From Sphingomonadales bacterium (GTDB lineage: Bacteria > Pseudomonadota > Alphaproteobacteria > Sphingomonadales > Sphingomonadaceae): 64,000 nucleotides of DNA. A model generated the notes under the pieces. That model saw only the letters and a list, made by a program, of their open reading frames with translations. It was not told the origin of the DNA and made no database searches. The stretch spans positions 276,829 to 340,828 of the forward strand of contig JAIXWO010000026.1 of assembly GCA_027491235.1 (NCBI GenBank), written 5' to 3'. The translations under genes and the position numbers were made by a program. Positions 51,220-59,957 of this stretch are shown here, piece after piece. Each line of letters starts with the position of its first letter. Within the stretch, counting starts at the first letter, position 1.

Positions 51220-52122
51220 GTGCGGCGCGTGAGCAGGGGCACACAATCGGTACTTATTCCGTTCGCGGTCGCGTGCGTTGGCATTGCGCTGTTTTCGGTC
51301 ATGGACGGCGTCATGAAGGGGCTCGTCCTGGCGATCGGTGCCTATAATGCGATGCTGTGGCGTCAGGGCGCTGGGTTCCTGATCGGCGGCAGCGCGTTTC
51401 TGTTGACCCGATCGCGCTGGCCAAGCCCGGCTGCCATGCGTTTGCACGTTATCCGAGGTATTGTCGGGGGGGCGCTGGCCTTCGCCTTTTTCTGGGGGAT
51501 CGCCCGCGTGCCGTTGGCCGAGGGGATCGCGCTGAGCTTTATCGCCCCGATCATCACACTCTTCCTCGCCTCGATCATTCTCAAAGAACGGATCAGTCGC
51601 CACTCTATCATCGCCTCGCTTCTGGGTTTGGCGGGGGTGGGCGTCATCCTCTCAGGACGCATTGGCGGTCAGCATGACAGTGAAGCGCTTATGGGCGTTG
51701 CCGCCATCCTTCTGTCTGCGGTCCTCTACGCCTATAATCTTATTCTGCAGCGCCAGCAGGCGCAGCTTGCCACACCAGTGGAAGTCGCCTTTTTCGTTAA
51801 CTTGTTCGCTTTTGCGGCGATGGCACTTGCATCTCCCTGGTTGGCGACGCTGCCGGGAAGCGAACACACGCTGCCTATCTTTTTCGCGGCAGCGCTCACT
51901 TTTGTGTCCATGCTGCTCTTGTCTTGGTCTTACGGGCGCGCAGAGGCGCAGCTACTCGTGCCAGTAGAGTATACCGCATTCATCTGGGCGGCGATCATCG
52001 GATGGATCTTCTTTAGCGAGCCACTGACGCTTGAAACGCTTATCGGGACAGGAATGATTGTAGCCGGTTGTTTGATTTCTGCCCGGCAGCAACCGGTTCA
52101 CATCGAAACAACTGCCGCCTGA
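51220..52122 (+). CDS. EamA/DMT-family transporter
   Basis: 300 residues with ten membrane spans in two EamA repeats (VACVGIALFSVMDGVMKGLV; then the second half beginning LMGVAAILLSAVLYAYNLIL). AFFWGIARVPLAEGIALSFI is the typical EamA helix 3-4 region. GTG start 51220 directly after the SDR stop. The family exports or imports small metabolites; the substrate cannot be deduced. Convergent with ppa across a hairpin at 52134. Confidence 0.88.
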   Translation: MRRVSRGTQSVLIPFAVACVGIALFSVMDGVMKGLVLAIGAYNAMLWRQGAGFLIGGSAFLLTRSRWPSPAAMRLHVIRGIVGGALAFAFFWGIARVPLAEGIALSFIAPIITLFLASIILKERISRHSIIASLLGLAGVGVILSGRIGGQHDSEALMGVAAILLSAVLYAYNLILQRQQAQLATPVEVAFFVNLFAFAAMALASPWLATLPGSEHTLPIFFAAALTFVSMLLLSWSYGRAEAQLLVPVEYTAFIWAAIIGWIFFSEPLTLETLIGTGMIVAGCLISARQQPVHIETTAA

Positions 52123-52133
52123 AAGGTGTTAGG

Positions 52134-52159
52134 CGGGAAGGGGCCTAGCCACCTTCCCG
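52134..52159. terminator. Bidirectional terminator
   Basis: CGGGAAGG / CCTTCCCG stem between the convergent EamA and ppa genes. T tracts are weak, so the strength is uncertain. Confidence 0.6.
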
Positions 52160-52168
52160 GCGTTGGCT

Positions 52169-52705
52169 TCAGATGCCTTTGGCTTTTGCGCGTTCGATGC
52201 AATCTATGATGATGCGTTTCGCTTCGTCGGCGTCGCCCCAACCTTTGATCTTCGCCCATTTGCCGGGCTCCAGATCCTTATAGTGCGTAAAGAAGTGCTC
52301 GATCTGCTGCGTCACAATTGGTGGCAGATCGTCATGCCCGCTGACTTCGCTGTAATAAGGAAAGGTTGTGTCCAGCGGCACGGTAATCAGCTTTTCATCA
52401 CCGCCCTTGTCGTCTTCCATCAAGAGGACACCCACGGGACGTACCTTGATCACAGCACCGGCAATGATCGGCGAACGCGCAATGACAAGCGCATCCAGCG
52501 GATCTCCGTCTTCACCCAGCGTGTGGGGCACGAAGCCATAATTCGCCGGGTAGCGCATTGGCGTGTGGAGGATGCGGTCCACAAAGAGAGCCCCGCTCGC
52601 CTTGTCGAATTCATATTTAACCGGCTCGCCCCCAATGGGGACTTCGATGAGTACGTTGAGGGTCTCGGGCGGATTGTCCCCCGCGGGGATCAGGTCGATT
52701 CTCAT
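52169..52705 (-). CDS. ppa: Inorganic pyrophosphatase
   Basis: 178 residues of the family I soluble pyrophosphatase. KYEFDKASGALFVDRIL, YPANYGFVPHTLGEDGDPLD with the metal-binding DGDPLD acid cluster, and GAVIKVRPVGVLLMEDDKGG are all present. It hydrolyses PPi to two Pi in the cytoplasm. It is downstream of, and on the same strand as, the M61 peptidase gene. Confidence 0.96.
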   Translation of the reverse strand: MRIDLIPAGDNPPETLNVLIEVPIGGEPVKYEFDKASGALFVDRILHTPMRYPANYGFVPHTLGEDGDPLDALVIARSPIIAGAVIKVRPVGVLLMEDDKGGDEKLITVPLDTTFPYYSEVSGHDDLPPIVTQQIEHFFTHYKDLEPGKWAKIKGWGDADEAKRIIIDCIERAKAKGI

Positions 52706-52810
52706 GATGAACGCCCTTTAGCGGCGTTGTGCGTTGCAGCAAAGCCAGTTTGGCTGGAAATCCGCACGGTTCATAGAGACCGAAATGAAGGATGCGGTTG
52801 GGACCTTCCC

Positions 52811-54691
52811 TTACGGCAGCGGCATCAACAATCTGTCTAAGCTGGTCTCTCCAACGCCGATCTTCTCCAGCCGGGGATAGCGCAGTCCACCATTCCATTG
52901 GATGGCGACTTCCCGGACCAGACGGCCGGAGCGGACAATGAGTTTGATTGGGTCCTTCCCACCTTCAGCGGCCACGATGGCATCGCGCAGAGCTTCGTCG
53001 GAATAGGCGCGACCGTTGATTGCGAGCAGTTCGGCAGCCGTGGTGAGGCCCTGTTTAAAGGCGGGGCCATCCCAAATCACGCTGGAAACATGGCCATTCT
53101 TTCCGACCGACATCCCGAGCGAGTAGTTGAAATTCGTCTCACCACTCCGCTTCTCCTGATCACGGAGGAAACTGGTCGGCTCCGATGCATAGACCAAGCG
53201 ATAACCGCCAAGAGTAAGGCCTCCGAGCGGCGCGCTTCGGGACTTGCCGTTGATCCGTTCTTTGAGGAAACCAGCCCAGTCATAGGGCGAGAGCTCGTTT
53301 AGGATCGCAACAACGTCATTAAAGGTGAAGGACCTTGCATCCCATTTGCCGTCGGGACCTGCCACGAACTGCCGGACAAAATCCTGCATGCCTCTGGCTC
53401 CGCCGGTTCTGGCGCGCAGTGTCGCATCCACATCAAGCCAGATGAGCAGGCCTTCATTGTAATAGTCTTCGCTGCGCTGATAGCTGACCCAGCCTTTGGG
53501 GCGCCTGTCCGTAATGACGGGATCGCGTGTCGTATCTTCAACATCGCGCCAGTCGCGCGCGCGGCGGTTATCTTGGTTGGCGGCGATTGAGGCGAATGCA
53601 TCTAGCGTTTCCTGCTTGCTGAACAGGCCGGATCGCGCACCAAGGACGTAACCCCAGAATTGATCCTGTCCTTCATAGACCCACAAGAGATCATTCACGA
53701 GCGGGATGCTGAAATCGGGCACCATTTGCCCGGCGGGGCGGCGATATTTGCCGATCCAAGTATGGCTGAATTCATGTGCGAGCAGGTTACGACGGCCGGG
53801 TCCGCTGTTCCAATCGGTAAAATACTCTGGGTTGACCGCATTTTCCGAGGATCTGTGGTGTTCCCTGCCAATGCTGCCCAACTGGTCCGTCAGCGCAAGG
53901 AGGAAGTCATAATGATCATAGGGCACCGTTCTGAAGAGCTTGACCGCCTGATCGACAAGTTTTCGGTGGATTTCGATCTGCGCGGGTGTTGGAGCCAGAT
54001 ATTTCGCATCATCGGCCACCATGTTCAGTGTGACATTATGCCCAAGGTCGACAGCAGAGAAATGCCGTCCGGCAAAAGTGGGGGAGTCCACGAGCGTTTC
54101 ATAGTCGACCGTCTGATAGCGGACCGTGTCGCCGGATGTCGCCGCGGGCCGCAGAGCGGTTGCCGCCCTCCATCCCGCAGGCCAGGTCACACTGGCAGAA
54201 ACTGGGATACGACGCGTGAACCACCCTGCCGGATAGAGCGAAACAGACTGCCATTGCAGGTTCATCATGTCCGGGGTCACAACCACGCGGCCCTGATCAC
54301 GTTCTGTCGCTGAGAGGAACTTGAAACTGACATCCAACTGACGGACGCCAGATGGAACAGTCAGGTGAAATGCATACACGTTGGTCGCGTCACGGCGCCA
54401 GTCTATGGTCTTGCCGCCTGCTTTTATGACGAGACCGGCGAGCTTTTCGATTTCGCCGCGTGCCGCATGGCTGCCGGGAATCCACTCTGGAAAGAGGAGA
54501 ACCATCGGGCCGGAGGACGTTACAGGTATCGTTTGGCGCACATCGAAAATGGCGCGGTCGGTGTCTGTTGCATCCACCTGCAACGTCATGGTGCCGGGGA
54601 AGGCCGTGTCTTTTGCGGGCGGTATCGGTTGGGCAAGGGCGAGTGTCGAGAACATCGACAGGGGCAGCACGGCGAGACGCAGGTTCATCAA
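52811..54691 (-). CDS. M61 family metallopeptidase with PDZ domain
   Basis: 626 residues. Signal peptide (LRLAVLPLSMFSTLALAQ), a beta-sandwich N-terminal part, the zinc-binding HEFSHTW (HExxH) motif in LLAHEFSHTWIGKYRR, then a helical catalytic domain with YYNEGLLIWLDVDATLR, and a C-terminal PDZ-like segment (MSVGKNGHVSSVIWDGPAFK, LLAINGRAYSDEALRDAI). This is the glycyl-aminopeptidase type. It acts in the periplasm, probably on small peptides. It is divergent from hisS, with a 72-bp gap. Confidence 0.92.
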   Translation of the reverse strand: MMNLRLAVLPLSMFSTLALAQPIPPAKDTAFPGTMTLQVDATDTDRAIFDVRQTIPVTSSGPMVLLFPEWIPGSHAARGEIEKLAGLVIKAGGKTIDWRRDATNVYAFHLTVPSGVRQLDVSFKFLSATERDQGRVVVTPDMMNLQWQSVSLYPAGWFTRRIPVSASVTWPAGWRAATALRPAATSGDTVRYQTVDYETLVDSPTFAGRHFSAVDLGHNVTLNMVADDAKYLAPTPAQIEIHRKLVDQAVKLFRTVPYDHYDFLLALTDQLGSIGREHHRSSENAVNPEYFTDWNSGPGRRNLLAHEFSHTWIGKYRRPAGQMVPDFSIPLVNDLLWVYEGQDQFWGYVLGARSGLFSKQETLDAFASIAANQDNRRARDWRDVEDTTRDPVITDRRPKGWVSYQRSEDYYNEGLLIWLDVDATLRARTGGARGMQDFVRQFVAGPDGKWDARSFTFNDVVAILNELSPYDWAGFLKERINGKSRSAPLGGLTLGGYRLVYASEPTSFLRDQEKRSGETNFNYSLGMSVGKNGHVSSVIWDGPAFKQGLTTAAELLAINGRAYSDEALRDAIVAAEGGKDPIKLIVRSGRLVREVAIQWNGGLRYPRLEKIGVGETSLDRLLMPLP

Positions 54692-54763
54692 ATCCTCTAA
54701 ATTTGCTTTTCGAAGTCATGCAGGGATTTGCGCAGACGGTCCAGTAGCTATAGGGCGCTGCGC

Positions 54764-56011
54764 ATGGCGAAGATTGAAACTCCTCGGCCCGTCAGGGGCA
54801 CGCAAGATATGTTCGGAGAGACGGCGGACAGGTTCGCCCATGTCGTTTCGACTTTTGAACGTGTGCGCAGGCTCTATGGGTTTCGTCGCATTGAAGTGCC
54901 CGTGATCGAGCCCACAGCGGTTTTCGCCCGCTCGCTTGGAGAGACGACTGATGTCGTTTCCAAGGAAATGTACAGTTTTGAGGATCGCGGCGGAGAATCG
55001 ATCACGCTGCGGCCAGAGTTTACAGCAGGTATCTGCCGGGCCTTCCTGACCGAAGGGTGGCAGCAGCATGCACCGCTCAAGGTCGGTACGCACGGCCCGC
55101 TCTTCCGCTATGAGCGGCCGCAAAAGGGGCGGTATCGCCAGTTCCATCAGATTGATGCGGAGATTATCGGCGCACCGGAACCGGCAGCCGATGTTGAGCT
55201 TCTGGTGTTCGCGGATCAGCTCCTGCGCGAGCTCGGCATTTCGGACGGTGTGACCCTGCGTTTGAACACCTTGGGCGATGGTGGCACGCGCGCGGCCTGG
55301 CGTGCGGCGCTCATTGAGTATTTCTCGGATCATCAGGACGATCTTTCGGACGACAGCCGGGAACGGTTGGCAAAGAATCCGCTGCGCATTCTCGATTCCA
55401 AAGATCCGCGGGACCGCCCGATTGCGGATGCAGCGCCCGATATCGACACCTACATTACCGATGAGGCTCGGGACTTTTTTGGGAGCGTGACGGAAGGTTT
55501 GCAGGCAGCCAAGGTTGCCTGGGTGCGCGATAGCCGGTTGGTGCGCGGGCTCGATTATTACCGTCACACAGCCTTTGAGTTTGTGACGGACCGGCTCGGT
55601 GCCCAAGGCACTGTTTTGGGTGGCGGGCGCTATGATGGTCTGATGGAAAGTCTGGGTGGACCTCCGACCGCGGCGGTCGGCTGGGCGGCCGGGATCGAAC
55701 GGCTCGCCATGCTGCTGGATACTGCCCCCGAGACCAGCATCACCGTCGCTGTTGTCCCGATGGGCGATGCGGCAGCACTGGCCGCAACCGGCATTGTAGC
55801 GGACCTCCGCCGCGCCGGCATTTCGACGGACATGACCTATAAAGGCAATATGAAGCGCCGCATGCAAAAGGCAAACGACTGGTCTGCCCGATATGCTGTC
55901 ATTCTAGGCGATGATGAACTGGCACGCGGTGAGGCGGCGCTCAAAAACCTTCAAACAGGTGAACAACACTCGGTTGCACTTGCTGACCTTGTGCAGGCGG
56001 TTTCTAAATGA
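54764..56011 (+). CDS. hisS: Histidyl-tRNA synthetase
   Basis: 415 residues from ATG 54764; the open frame starts with TTG at 54728 in noncoding sequence. Class II motifs are clear: [70 protein letters not shown] and [14 protein letters not shown]. It charges tRNA-His. The stop overlaps the prfA start (ATGA), so hisS-prfA-prmC is one operon. Confidence 0.97.
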   Translation: MAKIETPRPVRGTQDMFGETADRFAHVVSTFERVRRLYGFRRIEVPVIEPTAVFARSLGETTDVVSKEMYSFEDRGGESITLRPEFTAGICRAFLTEGWQQHAPLKVGTHGPLFRYERPQKGRYRQFHQIDAEIIGAPEPAADVELLVFADQLLRELGISDGVTLRLNTLGDGGTRAAWRAALIEYFSDHQDDLSDDSRERLAKNPLRILDSKDPRDRPIADAAPDIDTYITDEARDFFGSVTEGLQAAKVAWVRDSRLVRGLDYYRHTAFEFVTDRLGAQGTVLGGGRYDGLMESLGGPPTAAVGWAAGIERLAMLLDTAPETSITVAVVPMGDAAALAATGIVADLRRAGISTDMTYKGNMKRRMQKANDWSARYAVILGDDELARGEAALKNLQTGEQHSVALADLVQAVSK

Positions 56012-57081
56012 CAGCCATTTCTGCTGACCGTTTGGGCGCTATTTTGGCGCGCCGCGATGAACTTCAAAATCAACTCGCATCGGGTGAACTCGCGCCAGAT
56101 CGATTTGTCGCGTTGTCCAAGGAATATGCCGAGGTTGAGCCGGTCGCGGAGGTGGCGTCCAAATTGCAGCGTCTCCGCACCGATCTTGTCGATCTGCAGG
56201 CCATGCTCGACGACCCCGATATGCGCGAAATGGCGGAGGAAGAGCTTGTCTCTGTGCGCGAGCAGCTGCCGGAGGCTGAACGCGATATGGCGCTGCGCCT
56301 TTTGCCGAAGGATGCCGCCGATGATCGTTCCGCCATGCTGGAAGTCCGCGCCGGCACAGGTGGCGATGAAGCCGCCTTATTCGCTGGTGATCTTTTCCGC
56401 ATGTACCAGCGCTATGCCGAAATGCAGGGCTGGAAGGTTGAGATCATCTCCGCCAGTGAATCCGACGTCGGCGGCTTTAAAGAAGTCGTCGCGTCGATTG
56501 TCGGCAATGGCGTGTTCGCGAAACTGAAGTTTGAATCCGGCGTACACCGGGTCCAACGCGTGCCCGCGACTGAGAGTGGCGGGCGCATCCATACGTCGGC
56601 GGCCACCGTTGCGGTTCTGCCCGAGGCGGAAGAAGTAGACGTTCAGATCGAAGAGAAAGATCTGCGCGTGGACATTTATCGCTCATCAGGGCCGGGCGGG
56701 CAGGGCGTTAACACGACGGACAGCGCCATTCGCATCACGCACATCCCGACGGGGCTTGTCGTCATCCAGCAGGATGAAAGATCGCAGCATAAGAACCGCG
56801 CCAAAGCGATGCAGGTTCTGCGCACGCGGCTCTATGAGCGGGAACGGGAACTGCTTCACGCGGAACGTTCCGGCGCTCGCAAATCCATGGTTGGCTCGGG
56901 CGACCGCTCGGAACGCATCCGGACCTATAACTTCCCGCAAGGCCGCGTGACGGACCATCGCATCAATGTGACGTTGCATCGGCTTCCTGAAATTCTGATG
57001 GGACAGATGGACGAATTGATCAACGCGCTGATGTCGGCGGATCAGGCGGAACGTCTGGCAGGGTTGGATGAGACTGCGTGA
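56008..57081 (+). CDS. prfA: Peptide chain release factor 1
   Basis: 357 residues. RF1-type PAT motif in [20 protein letters not shown], and the peptidyl-transferase GGQ motif in [20 protein letters not shown]. It reads UAA and UAG stop codons. The GGQ glutamine is the methylation target of PrmC, encoded in the next gene with a 14-bp overlap. The overlap between the two is conserved logic for modifier and target. Confidence 0.97.
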   Translation: MTAISADRLGAILARRDELQNQLASGELAPDRFVALSKEYAEVEPVAEVASKLQRLRTDLVDLQAMLDDPDMREMAEEELVSVREQLPEAERDMALRLLPKDAADDRSAMLEVRAGTGGDEAALFAGDLFRMYQRYAEMQGWKVEIISASESDVGGFKEVVASIVGNGVFAKLKFESGVHRVQRVPATESGGRIHTSAATVAVLPEAEEVDVQIEEKDLRVDIYRSSGPGGQGVNTTDSAIRITHIPTGLVVIQQDERSQHKNRAKAMQVLRTRLYERERELLHAERSGARKSMVGSGDRSERIRTYNFPQGRVTDHRINVTLHRLPEILMGQMDELINALMSADQAERLAGLDETA

Positions 57082-57892
57082 GGCCCTGACGGCTGCTGCG
57101 TCCCGCCTTGCAGAGGTCAGTGATACGTCCCGATTAGACGCGGAACTGCTGGCCGCGCATCTGCTCGATATTGACCGCAATTCTCTGCTTCTCTCGCATC
57201 TGGACGCAGAGGTGCCTGCGGGCTTCCTGACTTTGGTTGATCGCCGAATGACGAGTGAACCGGTCGCCTATATTCTGGGCCACCGCGAATTCTGGACGCT
57301 AGACCTTAAGGTCCTGCCCGGCGTCCTCATTCCCCGGCCTGACAGCGAGACGCTGATCGAAGCGGCGCTGAAATGGTTCGGCCCGCGGGCGCCTGCGACC
57401 ATTCTTGACCTTGGCACTGGATCCGGCGCGTTGCTTCTGGCGGCTTTGTCGGAGTTTCCGGAGGCCGAGGGCATGGGTGTTGATCAATCGCCCATGGCGC
57501 TTGCGGTTGCTGCTGAAAATGCCACTCGTTGCGGCTTTCAGGCGCGCGTGCGGCTCTGCGCTGGCAATTGGGGGCAGGGCGTTGATGGCCCCTTCGATCT
57601 GATCCTCTGCAACCCACCTTATATTTCAACCGATGCCGAGCTTCCGGCTACGGTCGTGCACTTCGAGCCCCGAGAGGCGCTATTTGCCGGGGGCGATGGG
57701 CTAGACGGCTATCGTGTTCTTGCGCCCCAGATTGCGCGCCTGCTCTCGCCAACCGGCTGTGCGGCTGTGGAAATTGGCTTTGATCAGGCGCAAAGTGTGG
57801 GAGCCCTGTTTCGCGATGCTGGTTTGGCGGTCGACGTTCGACCAGACCTTGGCGGACGGGACCGCTGCTTGATCCTGACCAAATCACTATAA
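57068..57892 (+). CDS. prmC: Release factor glutamine methyltransferase
   Basis: 274 residues. The SAM-binding motif is [16 protein letters not shown], and the catalytic NPPY motif is in [15 protein letters not shown], with [20 protein letters not shown] and [12 protein letters not shown] in the N-terminal half. It N5-methylates the glutamine of the GGQ motif in release factors. It starts within prfA and ends just before the DUF4167 leader. Confidence 0.96.
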   Translation: MRLREALTAAASRLAEVSDTSRLDAELLAAHLLDIDRNSLLLSHLDAEVPAGFLTLVDRRMTSEPVAYILGHREFWTLDLKVLPGVLIPRPDSETLIEAALKWFGPRAPATILDLGTGSGALLLAALSEFPEAEGMGVDQSPMALAVAAENATRCGFQARVRLCAGNWGQGVDGPFDLILCNPPYISTDAELPATVVHFEPREALFAGGDGLDGYRVLAPQIARLLSPTGCAAVEIGFDQAQSVGALFRDAGLAVDVRPDLGGRDRCLILTKSL

Positions 57893-58000
57893 TTTCGCTT
57901 GGAATTGACGTATTCTATGCTACGGCAGACGTCGAAAGGCGAAGCGCCGTTTGCAGGGAAGCTTGGAACCGCGCCGCTGATCTCACCGAGAACCGGGCTG

Positions 58001-58006
58001 TATAAT
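58001..58006 (+). promoter_or_regulatory. Possible -10 box for DUF4167 gene
   Basis: A TATAAT hexamer in GGGCTGTATAATGCATG, about 104 bp upstream of the DUF4167 start. No good TTGACA-like -35 is visible 17 bp upstream, so the call is weak. The 217-bp gap (57893-58109) holds nothing else. Confidence 0.35.
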
Positions 58007-58109
58007 GCATGCTTGGCTGTTGGAGCGCTACAGGAGCACTCCACCATTGAGGTTTTCCGCTACGTCGGAGAGTTTGGAACGAATCCCTTGAGTTTAAGGA
58101 TCAGATCAC

Positions 58110-58778
58110 TTGCTTAATAATCGTCAGCAGGGTCGTCGTCGCGGACGCGGTCGTGGTTCGCCGGGCAACAACGGTGGTGGCCGCCAGGACAATGGCAGCC
58201 GTATCGATAACCGGGCGCGCGGCAATGCGCCGCAGATGCTTGAGAAATACAAGAATCTGGCGCGCGAGGCGCAGCTTCAGGGCGATCGTGTTCTGACGGA
58301 ATATTATCTCCAGTTCGCGGATCACTATTTCCGGATCGTGGCGGAAAGCCGCGCGCGCTCTGAAGACACGCGTCAGCCCCGCCGTGATGATTGGCAGAAT
58401 GAAGACGGTGACGAGGGCGAGAATCTCGACATGTCTGACGGCGAGTCCGGGGCCTATGGGAATGAAGGGCAAGATGAGCCTTCGCCTGCGCCTGCGCAGA
58501 GTGACCGTCGCCCGCCTCGTGAGCCACGCGAACCTCGGGAGCCACGTGAGCCTCGGGAAAAACGCGAATTCCGTCCGCGTCGGGACAATGCTTCTGCCGC
58601 AGATGCGCCGCGCGAAAGATCAGAAGAATCGGCGACGATTGACGTCGCTATCCTTCCGCCAGCTCTTGGTGTCTCGACGGACCCGGCAATTGATCTCGAC
58701 GCAGAGCCCGCTCCACGCCGTCGCGGTCGTCCGCGTCGTGCTGCGGTCTCGGATGCGGAAACGGAAGCTGCTGAATAG
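58110..58778 (+). CDS. DUF4167 domain protein
   Basis: 222 residues from TTG 58110, 9 nt after AAGGA. N-terminal 90 residues match DUF4167: MLNNRQQGRRRGRGRGSPGN, then NAPQMLEKYKNLAREAQLQG and YLQFADHYFRIVAES. The rest is disordered and charged, with a run of PRE repeats (PREPREPREPRE) followed by KREFR, then an acidic/arginine tail. The family is common in alphaproteobacteria with an RNA- or DNA-binding character; the function is unknown. The stop is directly followed by the Pho box of the next gene. Confidence 0.88.
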   Translation: MLNNRQQGRRRGRGRGSPGNNGGGRQDNGSRIDNRARGNAPQMLEKYKNLAREAQLQGDRVLTEYYLQFADHYFRIVAESRARSEDTRQPRRDDWQNEDGDEGENLDMSDGESGAYGNEGQDEPSPAPAQSDRRPPREPREPREPREPREKREFRPRRDNASAADAPRERSEESATIDVAILPPALGVSTDPAIDLDAEPAPRRRGRPRRAAVSDAETEAAE

Positions 58779-58779
58779 G

Positions 58780-58823
58780 CTGACATAAAACTGAAACTTT
58801 TCTGTCACTGAATCGTCATTGTC
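58780..58823 (+). promoter_or_regulatory. Pho box (four 11-bp units)
   Basis: Four consecutive 11-bp units: CTGACATAAAA, CTGAAACTTTT, CTGTCACTGAA and TCGTCATTGTC, matching the PhoB consensus CTGTCAT plus four AT-rich bases. It lies 67-110 bp upstream of the PstS-like gene, so PhoB should activate it under phosphate limitation. Confidence 0.75.
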
Positions 58824-58842
58824 GACCCCTAGTGGGGTCGAC
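58821..58842. promoter_or_regulatory. Perfect 9-bp palindrome
   Basis: GTCGACCCC TAGT GGGGTCGAC, partly overlapping the fourth Pho unit. It could be an operator or an mRNA 5' hairpin. No T tract follows, so it does not look like a terminator. Confidence 0.6.
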
Positions 58843-58889
58843 AGCGCAGCAAGACTCGTTCCTGCGCGGTTCATGCAGGAAGGGTAATC

Positions 58890-59930
58890 ATGAAAACCTC
58901 CGCCAAGTTTCTGGCAGCGCTCGTAGTCTCGGGTGTTGTCGCAGTTCCAGCCAACGCTCAGATGCGGCGCAACATACGCATCGTCGGCTCCTCTACAGTC
59001 TATCCATTCTCAAAGGCCGTTTCGGAACGTTTTGCGCGTGCGAACCCCGGAGTGCCGGCTCCTGTTGTCGAATCGACGGGCAGCGGTGCCGGCATCAAGC
59101 TCTTCTGCGGTGGTGTCGGTGCACAGCATCCCGATATCGTAAACTCTTCGCGCCGCATCAAGGCGTCGGAGTTTAAGACGTGCCAAGCCAATGGCGTTGC
59201 CCAGGTTACAGAAATTGCCTTTGGCCTTGATGGCCTTGCCATAGGCACCTCCAAAAAGACGGGTCTGACGAATCTTTCGCTTCGTGATGTTTATGTCGCG
59301 CTCGCAAAGGCGCCGTTCGGAAAGCCAAACACGACCAAAACTTGGAAAGACGTGAACGGTAATCTGCCTGCTTTGCCAATCCGCATCTACGGTCCCCCGT
59401 CCACGTCGGGAACGCGTTCATCCATCGAAGATCTTTTTATGGAGCCTGCTTGCGCGGCAAGCCCGGCGATGGCCGCACTCAAGAAGTCGAATGAGGCAAA
59501 GTATAATTCGATCTGTAAAGGCATCCGCGAAGACGGCGCCTATGTGACGTCCGGCGAGAATGATAATCTCATTGTTCAAAAGCTGGAAGCGAATCCCGGT
59601 ACAGTCGGCCTGTTCGGCTACTCATATCTGGAAGAGAATCTGAACCTGCTGAAGGGCGTGTCCATTAATGGCGTAACGCCTACCTATCAGACGATTGCGA
59701 GTTTTCGTTATCCCGGTGCGCGGCCCTTGTATTTCTATGTGAAGAACGCACATGCCAAGGCGATCCCCGGCATTCGGGCTTATTCTGCGGAGTTTGTCCG
59801 CGAAGCGACCTTCGGCCCGCAGGGCTACCTGATGAAACTTGGACTGATTGCGCTGCCCGACGCCGTTCGCAAACGGAATCAGGGGTTGGCAACAACCCTG
59901 ACCCCAATGAGCGGCGCTGGCCTCAAGTAA
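58890..59930 (+). CDS. PstS-family phosphate-binding protein
   Basis: 346 residues with signal peptide (MKTSAKFLAALVVSGVVAVPANA). The phosphate-binding regions are IRIVGSSTVYPFSKAVSERF, VVESTGSGAGIKLFCGG and GPPSTSGTRSSIEDLFMEP, all with the serine/threonine-rich loops that contact phosphate in PstS proteins. The SGTRSS loop is typical. It is periplasmic, and no pstCAB permease genes follow; the next gene is an OprP-type porin. The Pho box immediately upstream makes it a phosphate starvation gene. Confidence 0.9.
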   Translation: MKTSAKFLAALVVSGVVAVPANAQMRRNIRIVGSSTVYPFSKAVSERFARANPGVPAPVVESTGSGAGIKLFCGGVGAQHPDIVNSSRRIKASEFKTCQANGVAQVTEIAFGLDGLAIGTSKKTGLTNLSLRDVYVALAKAPFGKPNTTKTWKDVNGNLPALPIRIYGPPSTSGTRSSIEDLFMEPACAASPAMAALKKSNEAKYNSICKGIREDGAYVTSGENDNLIVQKLEANPGTVGLFGYSYLEENLNLLKGVSINGVTPTYQTIASFRYPGARPLYFYVKNAHAKAIPGIRAYSAEFVREATFGPQGYLMKLGLIALPDAVRKRNQGLATTLTPMSGAGLK

Positions 59931-59957
59931 TTTGATCAAACAGAGAAGGGGTGCCTT

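Noticed and set aside
57899..58117. 72-residue frame between prmC and DUF4167
   Set aside because: No ribosome site or family; it overlaps the likely promoter and leader of the DUF4167 gene.
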